Assembly (NCBI GenBank): GCA_900550395.1
Contig: URSD01000005.1
Location: 1 to 64,000, forward strand
Direction: 5' to 3'
DNA length: 64,000 bases
From: an uncultured Porphyromonadaceae bacterium
Lineage (GTDB): Bacteria > Bacteroidota > Bacteroidia > Bacteroidales > Muribaculaceae
In this document: in pieces, positions 59,397 to 64,000 of the stretch
How the letters are laid out: each line of letters starts with the position of its first letter
How positions within the stretch are numbered: position 1 is the stretch's first letter
Made by a program: the position numbers and the translations under genes
Notes under the pieces: generated by a model
Told to the model about the DNA's origin: nothing
The model's database searches: none
Seen by the model: only the letters and a program-made list of their open reading frames with translations

Positions 59397-59428
59397 CAAA
59401 ATTAATTTATTTTGATGTGTTAAGCAAA
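59397..59428 (-). promoter_or_regulatory. Promoter of the DUF2851 gene
   Basis: On the minus strand TTTG (59425-59428) and TAATTTTG (59397-59404) are 20 bp apart, a full consensus. The expected start point is about 3 bp before the ATG at 59390, so the mRNA would be nearly leaderless. Confidence 0.7.
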
Positions 59429-59448
59429 TTTTGCGACGGAAAAAGTAT

Positions 59449-59456
59449 TATCTTTG
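59449..59456 (+). promoter_or_regulatory. -7 box of rpiB
   Basis: TATCTTTG fits TAnnTTTG and lies 21 bp before the ATG at 59477. No -33 box at normal spacing was seen. Confidence 0.6.
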
Positions 59457-59476
59457 CAGATATAATCTATAGAACT

Positions 59477-59929
59477 ATGGACATACTTAAGAAAGATGTT
59501 CCGGTGGGCCTGTGCAGCGACCATGCCGGATATGAGTTGAAGAGCATAGTGGAGGGCTGGCTTGAATCGCAGGGCATAGCCTATCGGGACTTCGGCACAC
59601 ACAGCGCCGAGTCGTGCGATTATGCCGATTTTGCCCACCCGTGCGCATATGCGCTGGAGCGCGGCGAAGTGTACCCCGCTATCGCCATCTGCGGCAGCGG
59701 CAACGGTATCGGAATGACAATGAACAAGCATCAGGGCGTGCGCGCCGCCTTGTGCTGGAACGTCGAGCTCGGCAGCCTTGCCCGCCGCCACAATGACGCC
59801 AACTGCCTTGTGCTTCCCGCACGCTTCATCGCGCCCGAGCTTGCTATAGAGATACTTGACACATTCCTGCACACAGGCTTTGAGGGCGGCCGTCACGAAA
59901 GGCGCGTCGCTAAAATTCCCGTAAAGTAA
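59477..59929 (+). CDS. rpiB: Ribose 5-phosphate isomerase B
   Basis: 150 residues from the ATG at 59477; an upstream in-frame start lies before the promoter. LacAB/RpiB fold: VGLCSDHAGYELK with the conserved Asp-His, YRDFGTHSAESCDYADFA, and the active-site ICGSGNGIGMTMNK, where RpiB has a catalytic Cys. ARRHNDANCLVLPAR binds the phosphate. It interconverts ribose-5-P and ribulose-5-P in the pentose phosphate pathway. A bidirectional terminator follows. Confidence 0.95.
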   Translation: MDILKKDVPVGLCSDHAGYELKSIVEGWLESQGIAYRDFGTHSAESCDYADFAHPCAYALERGEVYPAIAICGSGNGIGMTMNKHQGVRAALCWNVELGSLARRHNDANCLVLPARFIAPELAIEILDTFLHTGFEGGRHERRVAKIPVK

Positions 59930-59947
59930 ATTATCTCTTTATATAAT

Positions 59948-59986
59948 AAAAGCGACAGCCGGAGATTCAAACCGTCTGTCGCTTTT
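59948..59986. terminator. Bidirectional terminator between rpiB and the 60004 gene
   Basis: Outer arms AAAAGCGACAG (59948-59958) and CTGTCGCTTTT (59976-59986), with an inner CGG/CCG pair, separate two convergent genes. A and T tracts serve both strands. Confidence 0.85.
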
Positions 59987-60003
59987 CTATATACAATGTG
60001 GTA

Positions 60004-61887
60004 TTACTTCACGGTCACCTTCTCGACGCGCGAACCCTGCACGCGGAGGTACAGGCCGGCGGTGGGTGCGCCGGAGACGAGGCGTCCGCTGAGGTCGTAG
60101 TAACGCACCGGAGCGTTGCTGTCGCTCTCTATGTCGCTGATGCCGCCCTGTTGGTTGGCGTATCCGTAAAGGCGTACGTTGCGGATTTCCCAGGTGTCGG
60201 CCTTGTACTCATTGGAGCCGTACTGGAAGGCGAGCTGTACGCGCTTGCCGTCGAAGTCGCTGATGTCGGCTTTCCCGGAGTTGGTGAATGCCCAGCTGCC
60301 TGGCTCGGGCCAGTTGGCGATATGTAGGCGTGTCCATTCCTGCGCGCCCTCCTCGCGGATGAGAAAGGAGCTGAGCGATGCGAGGTTGGTCTGGAACTTG
60401 GCAGCATGCTCAAAGGATACCTTGATGTCGCGGTAGCCGGAGAGGTCGATGACGGGAGAAATTGCGTAGGATACAGCTTCGAAGACGTTGCCGCCCACGT
60501 AGGCGCTGCCGTTGAGGTAGTGCGAGCCGTCGCGGTCGAGTGTGCGCCAGGACCATACATAGGAGAGGCCTTCGGCCAGATGCTCGTTCTCAAACGTCCA
60601 GTCGCACTCGGCGGCGTCGTAGTCGAGCAGCAGGCGGAACATCACTTCCTGCTCGGCAGGCTGTTCCACATGCAGAATGTAGGAAGCTTCGTCGGCCTTG
60701 TACTCGCCGTTGGCGTCGCAGGCGGCGGTGATGGTGACAGTGCCTTCTTCAAATACGGAAATCTTGCCGGAGGTGTTGACCGATGCGATGGATGGATCGG
60801 ACGATGTGTAGCGTATGGGAGCCGTGGTAGCGAACTGCAGAACGGGGCTGTCGAAGTCTTCGCCGATTATGGCCGTGGCCTCGGCAAGCGGCCATGTGAG
60901 GCCTGCGTCCTTGAGCTCGCGTCCGTCGGGCACGCCGGAGATTTTGAGATTCTTGATTTCCCAGGTGTCGGCTCCCTGTTCGGTCGACTTGTAAAGGAAT
61001 GCAACCTGGATTGTCTTGCCGGTATAGGCCGAGAGGTCGATGTCGCCGCTTGAGGCGAAGTTCCATGTCCCGGCATCGGGCCATACGGGTATCTCAACTT
61101 TCTCCCACTCGGCGCTTCCCTGTTCGCGTACATAGAATCCGCAGAGCTGGCGCAGTGTGGTCTGGAATTTGGCTGCATGCTCGAATGTAGCCTTGATGCT
61201 CTTGTAGCCTGTGAGGTTGAAAGCGCTGCGCGATACCAGATACGATTCTGCGGCATTGTCTGTGTCGTTGATGAATGCCGAACCGTTCATGAAATTACGG
61301 CCGTCGCGCGATTTCCAGTGCCAGACATAGGTCATGGAAGAGGGCATGCTGACGACTTCCTCGTTCCAGTACGGGTCCATCGTCCATTCGTCCTCGTTAA
61401 GGCTGTTGAAGATGCTGACGGCATCGTCCGGTACAACGGGATCTCCGCCGCCTCCACCCTCGGTGACGTACTTGTACCAGTCGGTGCTCTTGAGGCCGTT
61501 ATATTCGAGATATTTGTCGTTGATGCCTCGCACTATAACTTTGCGTCCGAGATTGCCGATCTCGTAGGGGCTGAGTGCGGTGCGGATGTCGCCTTTTGGA
61601 AGCTGGACTGTGATGCACCGGGAGATGTCGCGCACATTGTCGGCATCGGCCAGCAGCATGTTGGTCACCGGAGCCGATGGTACGTCCCACTTGGGCTGGT
61701 AAACGCCGAAGACCTTGTCGAGGCAACCGACGATGTAGCCCTGGACGTAGGTGTCGGCCACCGGCTCGGCTGGTACGCCCTGCTCGATAAGCTGTGCCAC
61801 GCTGAGGGGCTGCTGCTCGGAGCCTGTTGCCGCTTGCGCTGTGGCGGCCGTCAGCATCACGAGAGCAAGTGATAGGAATTTTTTCAT
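60004..61887 (-). CDS. Secreted multidomain protein with duplicated jelly-roll-like modules and T9SS-like tail
   Basis: 627 residues with a signal peptide (about 1-20, TAQAA). Residues about 25-145 resemble the DUF6359 OB-fold (VADTYVQGYIVGCLDK...RKVIVRGINDKYLEYNGLK). Two homologous choice-of-anchor-like modules follow (about 180-320 and 435-575), each with YVW-W, FEHAAKFQT-L, F-REQG-EW and DTWEI-N. They are separated by a bacterial Ig-like segment (SSDPSIASVNTSGKISVFEEGTVTITA). The C-terminus (VRYYDLSGRLVSGAPTAGLYLRV) resembles a type IX secretion sorting domain. Probably a surface protein of unknown ligand. Confidence 0.75.
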   Translation of the reverse strand: MKKFLSLALVMLTAATAQAATGSEQQPLSVAQLIEQGVPAEPVADTYVQGYIVGCLDKVFGVYQPKWDVPSAPVTNMLLADADNVRDISRCITVQLPKGDIRTALSPYEIGNLGRKVIVRGINDKYLEYNGLKSTDWYKYVTEGGGGGDPVVPDDAVSIFNSLNEDEWTMDPYWNEEVVSMPSSMTYVWHWKSRDGRNFMNGSAFINDTDNAAESYLVSRSAFNLTGYKSIKATFEHAAKFQTTLRQLCGFYVREQGSAEWEKVEIPVWPDAGTWNFASSGDIDLSAYTGKTIQVAFLYKSTEQGADTWEIKNLKISGVPDGRELKDAGLTWPLAEATAIIGEDFDSPVLQFATTAPIRYTSSDPSIASVNTSGKISVFEEGTVTITAACDANGEYKADEASYILHVEQPAEQEVMFRLLLDYDAAECDWTFENEHLAEGLSYVWSWRTLDRDGSHYLNGSAYVGGNVFEAVSYAISPVIDLSGYRDIKVSFEHAAKFQTNLASLSSFLIREEGAQEWTRLHIANWPEPGSWAFTNSGKADISDFDGKRVQLAFQYGSNEYKADTWEIRNVRLYGYANQQGGISDIESDSNAPVRYYDLSGRLVSGAPTAGLYLRVQGSRVEKVTVK

Positions 61888-61936
61888 AAAAGCTTGTGTT
61901 AAGGTATAAATATAAATAGGTAAAAAGTTTATGCGT

Positions 61937-61980
61937 CGCGCCGCGCTCGGACACCGGGTTGCGGTGTCGGGCGCGGCGCG
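61937..61980 (-). terminator. Hairpin terminator after the DUF1460 gene
   Basis: A stem of about 19 bp, very GC-rich, with one bulge (arms 61937-61956 and 61962-61980) and a 5-nt loop. On the minus strand ACTTTTTA follows after a short gap. It lies 27 bp past the stop at 62007. Confidence 0.75.
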
Positions 61981-62006
61981 TCGTTATAATCATGTCTGGT
62001 GCATAT

Positions 62007-62861
62007 CTATTCTCGCAATCGGAAGACTCTCAGTCCCATAAGCTTCGGATTCCGTTTGAAAAAATCAGCGACGGAGCCTTCGGTAATCATGACACGTCCG
62101 CCCGACGACGAGGCGTGAAGAAGGTGCGGAACACCGTCTTCGTCTTTTATTATGATGCCCATGTGGGTGACGTCGAGGTCGGTGCGTTTTGCTACAAGGG
62201 CTACCACATCGCCGTTGGCGAGTGCGTTCTGCACTTCCGGCCGACGCAGGTCGGTGGCGCGTACGCAGGGGAATCGGTGGCTGCGGTAGCCGGCCTCTAC
62301 ACTCTTGATTGCGGCCAGAGTGGCGGAGTCGCTCAGCGCCGGATACAGATCGCTGTGAGTGCTCATGAAGTCGATGGTGCGGACCACATGCGTGCAGTGC
62401 GGCACCCGGTCGGTCACTTCGTCAAAATTGCCGCGGTGCGAATTGTCGAGAGCCCAGTCCGAGATATAGTGCAGCCGCGAGGGGTATCCGTTGAGATGTC
62501 CTCCGCGATAGCGTATGCGCTCGAGATTGTAGACAAAGTCGCGCCAGGAGCTGCGGCGTTCTGCCGCGGTATAGCTCAGTGCGAGCACTGTCTCCACGAA
62601 GGTCGTGCAGTCAAGCGAGTCGAGGCGTACGGTCAGTTGCTCCGGAGTGCCTTCGAGGGTGTGCGCAGCGTATGGCGTACCCACGAATTTCTTTGCGGTA
62701 TAGGCGGTGCGTTCGGATGGCGAGGCGAAATTGTGCGCGACCAAGTCGACGAGCACGTCGTTGATGCGCGTCGTGTCGGTGGCCTCGTTGCCGAAGCGCA
62801 GTGCTGTCGCGGAAAAAGCGACACACAGAGCCATTGCCGATATGACCTTGCGGAGATTCAT
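62007..62861 (-). CDS. DUF1460 family protein (murein amidase-like)
   Basis: 284 residues with an N-terminal signal-like helix (about 1-20). DUF1460 has an NlpC/P60-like papain fold: the catalytic Cys lies in LDSLDCTTFVETVLAL (about 95), with the loop RIRYRGGHLNGYPSRLHYISDW and the His in VTHMGIIIKDEDG (about 235). Characterised members cleave N-acetylmuramoyl-L-alanine-type bonds in murein fragments. It begins 8 bp after the nagB reading frame, so it could act with NagB in recovering amino sugars. The product is probably periplasmic. Confidence 0.85.
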   Translation of the reverse strand: MNLRKVISAMALCVAFSATALRFGNEATDTTRINDVLVDLVAHNFASPSERTAYTAKKFVGTPYAAHTLEGTPEQLTVRLDSLDCTTFVETVLALSYTAAERRSSWRDFVYNLERIRYRGGHLNGYPSRLHYISDWALDNSHRGNFDEVTDRVPHCTHVVRTIDFMSTHSDLYPALSDSATLAAIKSVEAGYRSHRFPCVRATDLRRPEVQNALANGDVVALVAKRTDLDVTHMGIIIKDEDGVPHLLHASSSGGRVMITEGSVADFFKRNPKLMGLRVFRLRE

Positions 62862-62869
62862 TCAGATGC

Positions 62870-63679
62870 TCAGAACTGGGTCGCGGGGTCGAGGTTCGGA
62901 CCTTCGATATCCTTGAAATAGCGGTAGGTGTCTACTTTGAGCTCGCCGCATGCTGCGTCATCGGCCACGATGATGGCCTTGGGATGGAGCTGGAGTGCCG
63001 AGATTGTCCACATCTGCGATACACCGCCTTCCACGCCGTGGCGCAGTGCGCGCGCTTTGTTGTGGCCGTTGACCATCAGCAGCACGCTGCGTGCGTCCAT
63101 CACGGTGCCGACGCCTACGGTGAGGGCTGTCTTGGGCACCAGATTGATGTCGTTGTTGAAGAAGCGTGAGTTGGCGATGATGGTGTCGTGTGTGAGAGTT
63201 TTCTGGCGTGTGCGCGAGGTGAGCGAGGAGCCCGGCTCGTTGAATGCGATGTGTCCGTCGGGACCTACGCCGCCCATGAACAGCTCTATGCCTCCGTAGC
63301 TTTTGATTTTCTCCTCGAAGCGGCGGCATTCGGCCACGGGATCTTCGGCATTTCCGTTGAGGATGTTGACGTTCTCGGTGGTCAACTAATAATTAAAAAA
63401 AAAATTGTTCCACATGAAGCTGTAGTAGCTCTGCTCATGGTCGCGGGGTATTCCGCAATATTCGTCCATGTTGAATGTCACGACATTCTTGAAGGAAACT
63501 TTGCCTTCGCGGTAAAGACGGATGAGATTGCGGTAGAGACCCAGGGGCGACGAGCCGGTGGGGCATCCCAGCACGAAGGGACGGTCGGCGGTGGGTTTAA
63601 ACTCGTTGATGCGGGCTGCCACATAGTTTGCTGCCCAGAGCGACAGCTGGTCGTAATCGGGTTCGATTATCAGGCGCAT
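62870..63679 (-). pseudogene. nagB: Glucosamine-6-phosphate deaminase, interrupted by an in-frame TAG
   Basis: The frame encodes a full-length NagB (269 codons before the final stop), but codon 98 is TAG. The N-terminal part (MRLIIEPDYDQLSLWAANYV, VLGCPTGSSPLG, VTFNMDEYCG with the catalytic Asp) ends at SYYSFMWNNFFFNY. The C-terminal part resumes in the same frame with LTTENVNILNG and contains GGVGPDGHIAFNEP (Asp, His, Glu of the active site). The spacing between NNFF and ENVNIL is the same as in intact NagB, so no frameshift is involved. A run of ten T precedes the stop. It may be a nonsense mutation, a pair of compensating indels or an assembly error. If intact, the enzyme converts glucosamine-6-P to fructose-6-P and ammonia. 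Confidence 0.88.
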
Positions 63680-63770
63680 AGCATTGCTTTGTTAGTAAGT
63701 TTATAATATAGTGAATCTTTAGGCTCAGGGATGCAATCGGTTCGCATTCGGTATACACCTGAGTGCGCTG

Positions 63771-63778
63771 CAAAGTTA
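63771..63778 (-). promoter_or_regulatory. -7 box of nagB
   Basis: TAACTTTG on the minus strand fits TAnnTTTG and gives a leader of about 90 nt. The 321-bp stretch 63680-64000 holds this box, the plus-strand box at 63902-63909, the two repeat copies and no ORF that I can support. Confidence 0.55.
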
Positions 63779-63901
63779 ATATTAATTTTTGACTTTTTTG
63801 CATATAAAGGCAAAAAGTAGCAACGCAATTGCTGAATGCTGAATATATGTTTATAAATGCAAAATAATCTAAAAATATTTTTCCAATTCAAAACTCTTAT
63901 A

Positions 63902-63909
63902 TACTTTTG
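63902..63909 (+). promoter_or_regulatory. -7 box for a gene beyond the right edge
   Basis: TACTTTTG fits TAnnTTTG in an AT-rich stretch. A transcript from here would contain the second repeat copy in its leader. No start codon with an open frame is seen before the window ends. Confidence 0.4.
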
Positions 63910-64000
63910 CATCGTAAAAATGGCATAAGCAATAGCAATAGTATAACAATAAGTGAATCATAGGTTAGGGATGCAATCGCTCGTGAGGGTGGTTGCATTT

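Larger units (their letters stand above)
63711..63979. repeat. Two direct copies of a 27-29 bp element flanking the nagB upstream region
   Basis: Copy one at 63711-63739 and copy two at 63953-63979 share GTGAATC, then AGG, then AGGGATGCAATCG, differing by short indels. Each core is followed by an imperfect palindrome (ATGC...GCAT and ATGCAA...TTGCAT). The first is in the nagB leader and the second ahead of a gene beyond the window. They are in the same orientation although the two genes diverge, which favours a DNA operator over an RNA element. Confidence 0.55.

Noticed and set aside
62870..63679. TAG in nagB as a selenocysteine- or pyrrolysine-type recoding
   Set aside because: TAG is not a selenocysteine codon, no recoding element or pyl genes are visible, and the position is not catalytic in NagB. 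Mutation or assembly error is more likely.

Overview
The window looks like a chromosomal segment of a Bacteroidales bacterium. A gut lineage of moderately high GC such as Muribaculaceae is my best guess, but that is an inference. The evidence is the recurrent Bacteroidetes promoter signature (-7 box TAnnTTTG, with TTTG about 19-20 bp upstream where visible), weak Shine-Dalgarno sequences, and many protein families largely confined to Bacteroidetes (DUF4595, DUF4827, DUF4954, DUF4491, DUF2851, DUF1460, ISAon1-type transposase).

Layout. 1-1775: nested insertion-sequence remnants (an IS21-like end next to an ISAon1-type first ORF) that appear to have removed the 5' end of a DUF4595 surface protein gene. 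1848-6710: a minus-strand operon of two rhomboid proteases, a membrane-anchored endonuclease/exonuclease/phosphatase-fold protein and the M3 peptidase Dcp. 6794-10205: an HU gene, a heptamer tandem repeat, and korAB for a 2-oxoacid:ferredoxin oxidoreductase. 10257-32282: an exopolysaccharide or capsule locus read leftwards. It starts with the export and regulation genes (PHP phosphatase, Wza-like, Wzc-like), continues with a GT32, an EpsG-type polymerase and a long run of GT2/GT4 glycosyltransferases, and ends with a CapD-like dehydratase, an OmpA-family protein and a TupA-like ATP-grasp protein. No flippase and no initiating sugar-phosphate transferase were found. 32418-38251: the cell-elongation operon mreB-mreC-mreD-mrdA-rodA, divergent from the polysaccharide operon.

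38260-42683: an ECF sigma factor with a four-helix membrane partner, a small lipoprotein, plsC, a carboxylesterase-fold protein that has lost two catalytic residues, and tRNA-Met(CAT). 42802-47888: an operon of LysE-type transporter, CBM9-like protein, a transglutaminase-SH3-NlpC/P60 fusion, a Tat-signal dipeptide epimerase and a 34-residue membrane miniprotein. It plausibly processes murein peptides in the periplasm. 47966-54633: two paralogous BlaI/BlaR1-like modules, each with a promoter flanked by AACTA-N6-TAGTT operators. Between them lie a flavodoxin and a DUF4954 protein.

54682-57696: nrnA, a DUF4827 lipoprotein gene and glmM, tightly overlapping. 57720-59986: DUF4491 and DUF2851 genes, and divergent rpiB. 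60004-64000: a duplicated-domain secreted protein, a DUF1460 amidase-like protein, and nagB interrupted by an in-frame TAG. A divergent regulatory region carries two copies of a 27-29 bp repeat. The genes make a coherent envelope-centred segment: polysaccharide synthesis, cell elongation, amino-sugar metabolism (glmM, nagB), murein peptide turnover, membrane proteolysis and membrane-sensor regulation.
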